Shown: positions 1-7,672 of the stretch, piece after piece | Position numbering within the stretch: position 1 is the stretch's first letter | Layout: every line of letters starts with the position of its first letter | Assembly: GCA_030536575.1 (NCBI GenBank) | Contig: JAUNPS010000002.1 | Span: 1 to 64,000 of the forward strand | Source: Eubacteriales bacterium | Lineage (GTDB): Bacteria > Bacillota > Clostridia > Lachnospirales > Lachnospiraceae | Direction of reading: 5' to 3' | Length of the DNA stretch: 64,000 nt | The notes under the pieces: generated by a model | The model's database searches: none | The model's input: the letters and a program-made list of their open reading frames with translations, nothing else | Told to the model about the DNA's origin: nothing | Program-made: the position numbers and the translations under genes

Positions 1-2
1 CA

Positions 3-611
3 ATCCCATTTTTCTCTGTAAAAGAAAATGATGCGGCATACTTATCAATAGGTTTACAATTTGATGTTTCAAATTATTATGTATATAACGAAAGAAATGA
101 GTCAATTCAAGAATATGACTTGATGGAGACATACGGTGCAATAAAGAAATTTGAGGAGTTACTAAGATATTTAGATTTAAAACAATTCAATATTATTGAA
201 CCATTAGCATCTGTAACATCATTTGCCATCTATGAAATATTACGAAGAGAGTACGGGGATGAGCAGCTAAAGCAAATGGGATCTTGTTGGACACCACAAC
301 AAAATGGCAGTCCGTGTGGAAAATGTTTAAAATGTCAACGTGTAGCATATATATATAACGCGTTAGGATTAAAATTATCGGAGCATGAGAAAGAAAGTCT
401 TAAGCTACTTGAAGAAAGCAATGTTCCGTTAGCGTATTTATTTGGCTCTATTACATGTGAAAAATTGCTCTGCAAGTATGATGCTTCGGAATTAAAACAT
501 ATGCTTTTCATAGATGATAAAGTCTTTGATTTAGATAAAGGAATACATAAGGATATAAGTGAGATATATGGCTTGAAAATTATCGAAAATCCATTAAAGC
601 CTGTTAAATAG
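3..611 (+). CDS. QueC-like PP-loop family protein, C-terminal part (5' end outside window)
   Basis: The frame is open from the left edge, so the N-terminus with any PP-loop ATP-binding motif is missing. The visible 202 residues carry a four-cysteine cluster of the form C-X9-C-G-X-C-X2-C at about residues 95, 105, 108 and 111, followed by Q-R. This resembles the zinc site near the end of QueC, the 7-cyano-7-deazaguanine (preQ0) synthase. The 90 or so residues after the cluster are longer than in housekeeping QueC, which suggests a divergent QueC-like enzyme. Such proteins occur in queuosine synthesis, in deazaguanine DNA modification and in Qat-type defence operons. Base composition and codon use are clearly AT-richer than in the following genes, suggesting horizontal acquisition. 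No partner is visible because upstream DNA is absent. Confidence 0.55.
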   Translation: MPFFSVKENDAAYLSIGLQFDVSNYYVYNERNESIQEYDLMETYGAIKKFEELLRYLDLKQFNIIEPLASVTSFAIYEILRREYGDEQLKQMGSCWTPQQNGSPCGKCLKCQRVAYIYNALGLKLSEHEKESLKLLEESNVPLAYLFGSITCEKLLCKYDASELKHMLFIDDKVFDLDKGIHKDISEIYGLKIIENPLKPVK

Positions 612-727
612 ATATCTCTCTTGATTTCCATATCGTCCTCCTTCTTCCTACTGAAAATTTTTGCGAGTTATCGCAATTATGTGCAATAGAATTTGTCAAA
701 GATACTTCAACCCAGAACTGCATTACT

Positions 728-842
728 CTGATTTCTCCGTCCATGACTCCCCGGCGGCCAGATTGTCTGATTTCCCCGTCCAAGCCCCTAGCGGCCAGAT
801 TGCCTGATTTCCCGTCCCAAACTCTCCTGCGTCCAGATTACC
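728..842. repeat. Degenerate tandem repeat of 37-39 bp, about three copies, in the 612-972 intergenic gap
   Basis: Three units start at 728, 767 and 804, each opening with CTGATTTC and ending near GGCCAGATT or GTCCAGATT, with a partial fourth from 843. The units differ by substitutions and 1-2 bp indels. The repeat sits where the AT-rich left gene gives way to GC-richer DNA. The rest of the 612-972 gap shows no convincing gene; the only other feature is the ribosome-binding site of the next gene at 959-964. Confidence 0.6.
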
Positions 843-972
843 CGACTTCTCAAAGCGCCCTGGCTCCATGGTCGGTTTTGCATTTTTTCTGTCCCTTTTC
901 AATGGGATTTTCGTAAAGAGAATATGGTATATTTATCGAAGAAGCACAACCAGATCATGGGAGGACACAAAA

Positions 973-1938
973 ATGGATAAACGTACAAGATTTTTAAATG
1001 CCATGGAAGGAAAGCCGGTCGATCGGGTTCCGGTCAGCTTTTATACGCATTCGAAAGACTTATCCGACAACGCGGTGGCTGAACAATTGGACTGGTTTCG
1101 GCGCTGCGGCATGGACGCGCTCTGCGTGGAAACTGACGGATACATGGAGTATCCCGTTTCCGGAGATGCGAATCGGCTTGCGTGTTGGAGCGGTCTTTCT
1201 CTCCACCAAAAGGAGGATCCCTACATTGCCGGCCAGCTCGACCGCGCCAAACGGATCGCAGACGGAGTTGAGGACGGCGCTGTTTTCTTTATGATCTATA
1301 CCCCCTTCTCCACGATCAAGCACACCATCGGAGGGGAACAAAAGATTATGGAGTTTTATCGGGAAGATCCGGGATTTCTTCTGGATGTGATGAAGCGGAT
1401 CGAGGAGGATACCTTCCGTCTGATGGATTACCTGATGGATGAGACGGGAATCGACGGCCTGTTCGTCTCCCTCCAGAATGCGGAGGAATGGCGTTTTTCG
1501 CCTGATGAATACGTTTCTTATCTAAAGCCTTTCGATGAACGGCTGATCGCCCATGCCAACGCGCTCTCCCCGCACAATATCCTCCATATGTGTTCCTGGA
1601 CTGGGGTGCCCAACCGGCTGGAGCTCTGGCGGGACTACGACTATCAGACGGTGAATTGGGCTGTCACCATTGAGCGGCAGATGAATCTGAAGCAGGGAAG
1701 AGAATATTTCCGGCCAGGCGTCACGGTCATGGGCGGCTTCGACTCCACTGAAAATGGAATCCTCTACCGCGGCGCCAGGGAGGAAATCATGGCTTATACC
1801 AAGGAGCAGCTTGCCCTCGCTGGCCAGGTTGGCACGATCCTCTGCGGCGACTGTTCTGTCCCTATGGATCTGAATCCGGAACATGTGCGGTATGTGGTGG
1901 AAGCGTGCGAGGAATTTGCGAAAGAGATAGACAAATAG
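973..1938 (+). CDS. Uroporphyrinogen decarboxylase (URO-D) superfamily protein, probable methyltransferase-type
   Basis: A 321-residue soluble protein of the URO-D fold. The ATG at 973 is preferred because GGGAGG lies 8 bases upstream; longer frames would start inside the intergenic repeat. It carries H-X-C at residues 205-207 and cysteines at 291 and 294. That matches the His-X-Cys...Cys zinc-site pattern of MtaA/MtbA-type corrinoid-dependent methyltransferases rather than a heme-pathway decarboxylase. No heme genes and no corrinoid protein lie nearby, so the substrate is unknown. It appears to stand alone, with an unrelated gene on the opposite strand downstream. The family call is firm; the methyltransferase role is inferred from the metal-ligand pattern. 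Confidence 0.75.
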   Translation: MDKRTRFLNAMEGKPVDRVPVSFYTHSKDLSDNAVAEQLDWFRRCGMDALCVETDGYMEYPVSGDANRLACWSGLSLHQKEDPYIAGQLDRAKRIADGVEDGAVFFMIYTPFSTIKHTIGGEQKIMEFYREDPGFLLDVMKRIEEDTFRLMDYLMDETGIDGLFVSLQNAEEWRFSPDEYVSYLKPFDERLIAHANALSPHNILHMCSWTGVPNRLELWRDYDYQTVNWAVTIERQMNLKQGREYFRPGVTVMGGFDSTENGILYRGAREEIMAYTKEQLALAGQVGTILCGDCSVPMDLNPEHVRYVVEACEEFAKEIDK

Positions 1939-2085
1939 CAAACGAGCAGGGGCGGGGAGTCGCGCAGGATCCGCCCCACAAAATCACACAGACTGCTCTT
2001 TGCCACGATTCCGCCAATTCTCGCCGGTTTTTCTCTGGCCACGGCTCCGCGAAATCCTCGCCGGTTACTCGCCAGCTATCCGCTA

Positions 2086-3063
2086 TCAGCCTTCTTGAAA
2101 CCGCTCCGCGCCCCACCAATCCGGTATCAGATCCTTCAGCTTCACCGTCCGCTTCGTTTCCAGATCCATCAGCACCTCAATTTCCCCGCTCTCCCGATCC
2201 AACTGCATCAGGAACTCCCGGCACGCGCCGCACGGCGCCCCCACCTTCCCATCGGACATAACCGCCACCACCTTATCGATCTGGCTCTCCCCATGGGTCA
2301 GCATATTTGCAATCGCATTCCGCTCCGCGCACATCCCCAGCGTTGACGCCGTATCAATGCAGACGCCCACATAAACATTCCCGCTCTTCGTCCGAATCGC
2401 CGCCGCGACGCCTCCCGCCTCAATAAACGGCGAAACCACTCGTCCGTCCTGCACGGACACCGCTTTTTCATATAATTCTTCCCAAACGGTCGTATCCGGC
2501 TGGGCCTTTCTCCGGTCATATTCCTTTTTCAGGATCGAATACCAGACTTCATCGCAAATTCCCTGGTTATTAACCCCTGCGGCCCTCCAGGTGCCTTCAT
2601 AGGTCATCCCGCATTTTTTCATCACTTTCCCGGAATTCGGATTCCGCGGATCATGGCACGCGCTGACGCAGTTCATTCCCACCTCATCGAAGAAAAATGT
2701 AATCACCGCCCGCAGCGCTTCCGGCATAATCCCCATTCCCCACCAGTTTGTCCCCAGGCAGTAGCCGACCGTTGCCGATGCGGTTCTGTCGTCAACCTTG
2801 ACCGTACTGATATTCCCAATGGGTTCTCCGATTTCCTTCAATTCAATGGCCCACTGGTACGAATCCAGGTTCTCCTTTTGCGCGCACCAGCTTTCGACAA
2901 TCTCCTTTGTAACCGCAACGCTTTCGTGCGCGGGCCACGTCAAAAATTTCGTAACTTCCGCCTGGGAGGCCCAATTCCGGTACATGGCGTCCGCGTCTTC
3001 CGGACAAAATGGCCGCAGGAGCAGCCGCTCGGTTTCGATTTCTTTTGTGCCTTTGTGGTTCAT
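2086..3063 (-). CDS. Fusion protein: N-terminal GNAT acetyltransferase and C-terminal cytidine-deaminase-like domain
   Basis: A 325-residue two-domain protein. Residues 1 to about 185 form a RimJ/RimL-type GNAT domain, opening with ETERLLLRPF, the usual first strand and helix. Residues about 195-325 form a zinc cytidine-deaminase-like domain, with C-A-E at 245-247 and P-C-G-A-C at 277-281 supplying the zinc ligands and catalytic glutamate. The deaminase half reads more like blasticidin-S-deaminase-type proteins than housekeeping Cdd. The ATG at 3063 has GGAGG 8 bases upstream. There is no frame break between the halves, so the fusion is real in this assembly. Joint function is unknown; modification of a small nucleoside-like or amine compound, including an antibiotic, is one possibility. 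Confidence 0.85.
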   Translation of the reverse strand: MNHKGTKEIETERLLLRPFCPEDADAMYRNWASQAEVTKFLTWPAHESVAVTKEIVESWCAQKENLDSYQWAIELKEIGEPIGNISTVKVDDRTASATVGYCLGTNWWGMGIMPEALRAVITFFFDEVGMNCVSACHDPRNPNSGKVMKKCGMTYEGTWRAAGVNNQGICDEVWYSILKKEYDRRKAQPDTTVWEELYEKAVSVQDGRVVSPFIEAGGVAAAIRTKSGNVYVGVCIDTASTLGMCAERNAIANMLTHGESQIDKVVAVMSDGKVGAPCGACREFLMQLDRESGEIEVLMDLETKRTVKLKDLIPDWWGAERFQEG

Positions 3064-3130
3064 TGCGCATTCCTCCTTCGGTTTTGCTTTTCATCATACC
3101 ACACGGAAGGAATTCTCACAATGAAATCTT

Positions 3131-3760
3131 CTAAAACCATTTCGTACAAATTTTCAGCTCCCGGTCCTCCCAGGAAAATACCCGCTCATACTCCTCTTCC
3201 GTCAGCAGATTCTTCAGCGCTTCCTTCTGCTCCTCCGGAAAAATGCCCCGCACGCAGTCCGCAAAACTCACCTCCGGAAACAGCAGGCACCACCAGTTCT
3301 GCCCCTTCGCCTCGCCGATCGTAATCCGCAGCGCCTTATATCGCCCCGCCGGGAACACGCTGTCTCCGTAAACCTTTTCCGGGAAATAGCAGTCCGTCAG
3401 GTACGCATTCACCTCATAAGCATACCCTTCCTGCGCCACAACCGTTTCGGCTGTGCCCCGGATTTCCTCCAAATGTTCCGCGATCACGTCCTCCGTATCG
3501 GCAAGCTCCTCCGCTTCCGCAAGCAACGGTTCTAACTGCGCGATCACCGCATCCCTCACTTTCTTTTTCAGCTCCTGATCCTCTTCCTCATCGCTGTTCG
3601 CAATCACATGAAACCGCAAAACTGAAGCGGTAAGCTGCCTTTTCGCCACCGCCGCGGCCGTCATTCCCGAAACCATCCCAAAGAAAAGCGTCATCAGGCA
3701 GACCGCGACCGTCATCCAAATCCATGCCGGAATCCGTTTCCATTTCTGCAAATCCTCCAC
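3131..3760 (-). CDS. spoIIR: Stage II sporulation protein R
   Basis: SpoIIR is made in the forespore, exported to the intermembrane space, and triggers SpoIIGA to process pro-sigma-E in the mother cell. This protein (about 209 residues) has one N-terminal membrane segment at residues 13-35, then the family signature RFHVIANSD followed by an acidic helical stretch and a C-terminal domain with a WWCLLFPEV motif. The listed start is GTG at 3760 with AGAAGG upstream. A TTG at 3751 with GGAGG 8 bases before it is equally plausible and shortens the protein by three residues. Sigma-F control is expected from the family but no promoter was identified by eye. Confidence 0.92.
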   Translation of the reverse strand: MEDLQKWKRIPAWIWMTVAVCLMTLFFGMVSGMTAAAVAKRQLTASVLRFHVIANSDEEEDQELKKKVRDAVIAQLEPLLAEAEELADTEDVIAEHLEEIRGTAETVVAQEGYAYEVNAYLTDCYFPEKVYGDSVFPAGRYKALRITIGEAKGQNWWCLLFPEVSFADCVRGIFPEEQKEALKNLLTEEEYERVFSWEDRELKICTKWF

Positions 3761-3778
3761 CTCCAGACCTTCTTGCTG

Positions 3779-3945
3779 CGAACGAAATTCCGAGCCTTTC
3801 GCCTCCCGCGTTTCTCAAATCGCCGCGCGCGGAACGAAATCTCTCTTCCGCGTTCCCCAAATTGCCGCACGCACGGAACGAAACCTTCCATTCCCCGCTC
3901 TCCGATGCTCCTCGCGTTCCCCAAATTGCCCGGTTCCCAGCTCCG
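3779..3945. repeat. Irregular degenerate repeat between spoIIR and the gerC-like gene
   Basis: The motif GAACGAAA recurs at roughly 3780, 3831 and 3876, and CGCGTTCCCCAAATTGCC at 3849 and 3913, with a diverged copy at 3807. Spacing is irregular (42-64 bp). All reading frames through it look like low-complexity shadows, and no rest of a longer gerC is seen here. Confidence 0.5.
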
Positions 3946-3980
3946 CTTTTTCGCAAAAATATTTTCATCGTAAATTCTGG

Positions 3981-4556
3981 TCAATCTTCCGGGAAATATG
4001 CATCCGTCTGGATTTTTCCGTCCCGCACCGCAAGCGTCGGAATTTTCACGCCAGCCTCCTCATTGTAATAACTGTTCAGGAGCTCTTTCAATGTCACCGG
4101 ACTCATTTCATACTCCTTTGGCTGGTTTTTGTACAAATCCTCCAGATAAGTGCCGTCCGCTTCCTCTGCCTCATCCGTCTCCTTTTCGCTTTCTTTTTCT
4201 CCGGCCCGCGCGCTCTGATCCTCCAGTTCCTTTCCAAAAACCGCCAGAATCGCTTCATCCCCCTGGAACACCAGCAGATTCCTCGCAAACGCAGGCGTTT
4301 CAGCCAGATACTTTAAAATCTCTTCCAGCCGCTCCGGATTCTGTGCGGCCGTATCTTCCAGCACAATTGCCTTCACCTGTCCGTAATCCAGAAATTTTGA
4401 ACTGCTCTTCTGCCGCTTTTCCTGAAGCTCCCAGGGCTTTTCATCCGGGAACGTCACCACCGTCGGGAATTTTCGATCCTCCAGTTCGCGCCCGGCGCAT
4501 CCGGTCAGGAACATGCATAGAAGCAATATGCACAAAATTGCCGTTTTCTTTTTCAT
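3981..4556 (-). CDS. Ger(x)C-type spore germination lipoprotein, short form
   Basis: C subunit of a GerA-type germinant receptor, normally a lipoprotein on the outer face of the spore inner membrane. The start overlaps the permease gene by ATGA. A lipobox LTGC puts the lipidated cysteine at residue 20. The protein is only 191 residues; family members are usually about 370-400. The sequence matches the N-terminal part of the family and then ends, interrupted by a Lys/Glu-rich low-complexity stretch around residues 125-145. Downstream DNA does not continue the family sequence in any frame. It is therefore either a naturally short variant or a truncated gene. Confidence 0.75.
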   Translation of the reverse strand: MKKKTAILCILLLCMFLTGCAGRELEDRKFPTVVTFPDEKPWELQEKRQKSSSKFLDYGQVKAIVLEDTAAQNPERLEEILKYLAETPAFARNLLVFQGDEAILAVFGKELEDQSARAGEKESEKETDEAEEADGTYLEDLYKNQPKEYEMSPVTLKELLNSYYNEEAGVKIPTLAVRDGKIQTDAYFPED

Positions 4557-5689
4557 CGTTTCCACCTGGTCTTTCCATAAAGAATGAGCAAGAGAAGCAC
4601 GGTCGCCGCCACTGTCCACCGATTGACCGCCGTATAAATCCGAACCACCCGTTCATAGCTTCCGCAGGCCGCAGAGGCAAGAAATGCCAGCGCGGCCCAG
4701 AGCCAAATCTGCCGTTTTCCGCCGCCATTCCGGGGATTGCTTTCGTTCGCACACCGGTATCGGTTCATTCGGCGAGCCGAAGGGGTCCCAGCGCAATTCC
4801 GGAGATTGCTTCCGCAGAGTTTCAGATAATACAGGCTGGTGCCCGCCGCCAGAAATAATTCCATCAAAAGCAGCCCGACAAATACCACATCCCACCGCTG
4901 TAAAAATCCGCCCGGCAATTCCACGCCGCTCATCAGCTCAATGGCAGGCCACTCCATTGCCTTAAAACCACCCTCTCCGTAGCCGCCTACCAGAACCAGC
5001 ATCAACGCCAAAAGGCTTACGCACGTCAGAAACGTCCCCTTCTGGAACGCCAGCCGCGGCCTGCCCGTCACCTGCGGCATCAGAAATAGAAAAACACCCG
5101 CACCTCCAAAAGCCAGAAAAACCCTGCCAACGAGTCCCCAGGCTTTTTTATCCAGTACCGCCGTGCCCGGCTGTAAGTATTCCAGATTCATGGAAAACGC
5201 CCCTGCCAGAATCAGCAGCAGCATCGTATAAATGACAAATGGGTAGAGCACCGAAGCGGTTCGTGCACGCACTTCCAGACCGCCGGAAGCGACTGCCGCG
5301 CCTGCTGCCAAAAGCATTGCCATCAAAAGTTCCCGGCTGGATTCCGGCACGACGAACAGGACGCCGATTTCCGCGAAGGCTCTGGTTAAGTACATCACAT
5401 TCACAAACGCATAAACCAGGAAAAGCACTGATATGCCCGCCAGCGCCCATTTTCCGAGGTGTTCCGTGAGATACTGCGCAAAACTTCCCGTCACTTTCGC
5501 GGAAATTCCGCACAGCAGCCGCACATAGAGCAGCGCCAGAAGAAAGCCTAAAATCAGGCTCAAAATGAAACTGCGCACAGGCACCGCCCCGGCCAGCGCC
5601 GGAAGAAGAAGCGCTCCTTTCGCAAACCAGTCCATGATCAGAAGGCGGCAGAACTGGCGGTCTGTAATTTTACCGTTTCCTGCTAACAT
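4553..5689 (-). CDS. GerB-type endospore germination permease
   Basis: Integral membrane B subunit of the germinant receptor (amino acid-polyamine-organocation-like fold), 378 residues with about ten hydrophobic segments. The ATG at 5689 is chosen because GGAGGA lies 6 bases upstream and the protein then starts with the family-typical KITDRQF. The frame stays open another 74 codons upstream, but that stretch is only the repeat tail of the preceding gene read in another frame. It overlaps the GerA-type gene by 20 bp and the GerC-type gene by 4 bp, so translation of the three subunits is coupled. A hydrophilic Arg/Asn-rich loop near residues 300-330 is unusual for the family. Confidence 0.88.
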   Translation of the reverse strand: MLAGNGKITDRQFCRLLIMDWFAKGALLLPALAGAVPVRSFILSLILGFLLALLYVRLLCGISAKVTGSFAQYLTEHLGKWALAGISVLFLVYAFVNVMYLTRAFAEIGVLFVVPESSRELLMAMLLAAGAAVASGGLEVRARTASVLYPFVIYTMLLLILAGAFSMNLEYLQPGTAVLDKKAWGLVGRVFLAFGGAGVFLFLMPQVTGRPRLAFQKGTFLTCVSLLALMLVLVGGYGEGGFKAMEWPAIELMSGVELPGGFLQRWDVVFVGLLLMELFLAAGTSLYYLKLCGSNLRNCAGTPSARRMNRYRCANESNPRNGGGKRQIWLWAALAFLASAACGSYERVVRIYTAVNRWTVAATVLLLLILYGKTRWKR

Positions 5690-7400
5690 CGCAGTCCTCC
5701 TTTCCGGCGTTCCCGTTCTTATTCCGGTAGTTCCTATCTCCGGCGTTCCCGTCCATTTTCTGGAAATCCTCCCCTTCGGGGTTCCCGCTCTTATTCCGGC
5801 AGTTCTCCTCTCCGGCGTTCCCGTCCATTTTCTGGAAATCCTCCCCTCCGGCGTTTCCGCCCATTTTCTGGCTGTTCCCTTCTCCGGCGTTCCCGTCCAT
5901 TTTCCGACCATCCTCCTCTCCGGGATTCACGCTCATTTTCCGGCGGTTCTCTTTTCGTGCGAAAATCGGCCGCTTCGTCAGACTCCTTGACGGCCACCGT
6001 ACAATACTGTCCTTCAGCCCCACGCCCGACTCCACCGTCTCCCCGCCATACGGCGCCAAATAAGAAATCCCAAAACTCTTCAGCCCCGCCAAATGCACGA
6101 TCAGCAAAAACCATCCGAACAGCAGCCCCAAAACCCCAAAACACGCACACAAAACAATCATTCCATACTTCAGCAAACGAAAACTCTCCGAAAGCTCCTC
6201 ATTCGGAATCGAAAAAGACCCCAGCGCCGTCAGCGCCACAATCACCACCACAATCGGGCTGACCAGATTCGCACTGACCGCCGCCTGCCCCACAATCAAA
6301 CCGCCCACAATCCCAATCGTATTCCCAATCGGCCCCGGCATCCGAAGCCCCGCCTCCCGCAGCAGCTCAAAAGACAGCTCCAGAAACAGCACCTCAATGA
6401 TGCTGGGAAATGGAACGCCCGCCCGTGCTTCCGCCAGGGAAAAGATCAGATTGCCCGGCAAAATCTGGGTGTGGAAATTCGTTGCCGCCAGATACAGGCC
6501 CGGCAAGGAAATTGCCAGAAACGCCGACAAATAGCGAATCAGCCGCAGGAACGAAACAATGGCAAAATGCCGGTAATAATCGTCGCTGGTCTGGAACAGG
6601 CTGTTGCAGGTAGTCGGAAGAATCAAAGCCTCCGGAGAATTGTCCGTCAGGATCACGACCTGGCCTGCAAGAACCGCCATGGCCGCCCGATCCGGCCGCT
6701 CCGTCGCCTGATACTGGGGAAAAGGCGAATACCAGGTGTCCGCCGTCAGATGTTCCAGCACGCCTCCGTCCGCCAGGTCATCCGTCTCAAAGGATTTCAT
6801 CCGCTGTTTGATTTCCTCCAAAACCGGCGGGTATACCAGATTCTCCATATATAAAAGAGCCGTCATGGTGCCGGAATAGCGGCCAATCATTTTTTCGCAG
6901 ACTTTCAGGCGGGTGTCCCGGACGCGTTTGCGGATCAGGGCGCTGTTGACCTTTACGGATTCGCTGAAGGCTTCTTTGGAGCCGCGGAGGACTTTTTCGG
7001 ATTCTGCGCGGAGGACGCCTGCTCCGGGGTAGCCTTTACTGCCGATTTTGATGGCTTTGTCGTAGCCGTCGATGAAAAGGACAGCATTGCCCGCCAGCAT
7101 GGCCGCCATAGCTTCTTCGATGGATGCCAGTTCTTTAGTATCGGAAACGCCCAGGCTGTTTTTGCTGATTTCTTCATAGATTTCTGCGTCGTCGGCTTCT
7201 TTTAAATGATTCAGCATTTTGCCTATTACGGAATCTTCGAGCATGATGTTGCTGACCGCAGTTTCAATGTAGATCAGGAAGCAGTCTACTGTCAGAAAGC
7301 GTCCCAATTTCATAGGGCGCAGTAATATGTCGTCGCAATTTTGAAGCTGGTTTTGAATGACCGACTGATTTATGGATAATTCTTTGGAAATATTTTGCAT
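5670..7400 (-). CDS. GerA-type spore germination receptor subunit with a 12-residue repeat tail
   Basis: A subunit of a germinant receptor in the spore inner membrane, 576 residues from the ATG at 7400 (GGAGGAGG upstream). An N-terminal soluble domain of about 270 residues is followed by a membrane domain with the conserved GLRMPGPIGNTIGIVGG segment and an aspartate/asparagine-containing helix cluster. The normal family end (a RPxF motif) is followed by about 85 extra hydrophilic residues made of 12-residue repeats of the type GNAGEEDFQKMD, encoded by a 36-bp tandem repeat. First gene of the gerA-gerB-gerC operon. The tail length is likely to vary between strains because it is minisatellite-encoded. 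Confidence 0.9.
   Translation of the reverse strand: MQNISKELSINQSVIQNQLQNCDDILLRPMKLGRFLTVDCFLIYIETAVSNIMLEDSVIGKMLNHLKEADDAEIYEEISKNSLGVSDTKELASIEEAMAAMLAGNAVLFIDGYDKAIKIGSKGYPGAGVLRAESEKVLRGSKEAFSESVKVNSALIRKRVRDTRLKVCEKMIGRYSGTMTALLYMENLVYPPVLEEIKQRMKSFETDDLADGGVLEHLTADTWYSPFPQYQATERPDRAAMAVLAGQVVILTDNSPEALILPTTCNSLFQTSDDYYRHFAIVSFLRLIRYLSAFLAISLPGLYLAATNFHTQILPGNLIFSLAEARAGVPFPSIIEVLFLELSFELLREAGLRMPGPIGNTIGIVGGLIVGQAAVSANLVSPIVVVIVALTALGSFSIPNEELSESFRLLKYGMIVLCACFGVLGLLFGWFLLIVHLAGLKSFGISYLAPYGGETVESGVGLKDSIVRWPSRSLTKRPIFARKENRRKMSVNPGEEDGRKMDGNAGEGNSQKMGGNAGGEDFQKMDGNAGEENCRNKSGNPEGEDFQKMDGNAGDRNYRNKNGNAGKEDCDVSRKR
5703..5954. repeat. 36-bp tandem repeat, seven imperfect copies, inside the gerA-type gene
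   Basis: Units begin with TCCGGCGTTCCCG or close variants every 36 bp from 5703, and lack any spacer. On the minus strand they code the 12-residue tail repeats of the GerA-type protein. A second frame, running into the permease gene, also stays open. The unit length is a multiple of three, so copy-number change keeps the frame. Confidence 0.85.
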
Positions 7401-7430
7401 GAAAATTGCCTCCTCCGCCCGTTCTTTCAT

Positions 7431-7489
7431 AAAAAAGTGTGCTTCGCACACTCTCGCGCTCTCTATAGCATCCAAGAAGCACACTTTTT
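7431..7489 (-). promoter_or_regulatory. Competing hairpins in the gerA leader (terminator or attenuator candidate)
   Basis: On the minus strand, GTGTGC-GAA-GCACAC (7437-7451) is followed by six T and then, about 15 bases on, the gerA ribosome-binding site. The same 3' arm can instead pair with an upstream GTGTGCTTC copy: AAAAAGTGTGCTTC at 7432-7445 is an inverted repeat of 7476-7489. There is too little room for a promoter between the hairpin and gerA, so the gerA transcript probably crosses this structure. Confidence 0.5.
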
Positions 7490-7496
7490 CCGCGCC

Positions 7497-7535
7497 AGAT
7501 GCGTTTGCCGAAGGCAAAATTTTCTTCTCGCATCT
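7497..7535. repeat. Nested hairpin in the gerA upstream region
   Basis: AGATGCG (7497-7503) pairs with CGCATCT (7529-7535) and encloses TTTGCC-GAA-GGCAAA (7504-7518). The three-base loop matches those of hairpins at 7436-7452 and 9379-9393. A separate 12-bp inverted repeat, TTTTGCTTTATA at 7558-7569 with 7610-7621, lies just upstream. Confidence 0.55.
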
Positions 7536-7616
7536 GTGTGCATACTGCCCGTAGGGCTTTTGCTTTATAGGGACAACGTATTACGGTTTTATCACAAAAC
7601 AGTGTTTCTTATAAAG

Positions 7617-7649
7617 CAAAAAAGAAGCGCCACCTCTCGTGACACTTCT
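7617..7649 (-). terminator. Rho-independent terminator after the GntR-family gene
   Basis: On the minus strand AGAAGTGTCAC (7639-7649) pairs with GTGGCGCTTCT (7623-7633) over an 11-bp stem with two G-U pairs, then six T (7617-7622). It ends the ispE-gntR transcript. Confidence 0.8.
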
Positions 7650-7672
7650 CATTATCTTCCCTTTTGGCAATT

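Noticed and set aside
868..972. Longer N-terminus for the URO-D-like protein starting at 868
   Set aside because: The extra 35 residues are not family-like and have no ribosome-binding site, whereas GGGAGG lies 8 bases before the ATG at 973.
5690..5911. 74-residue N-terminal extension of the GerB permease
   Set aside because: It is the GerA repeat read in another frame. GGAGGA precedes the ATG at 5689, where family similarity begins.
5703..5954. CRISPR array
   Set aside because: The 36-bp units abut without spacers, diverge among themselves, and are coding for GerA; no cas genes are nearby.
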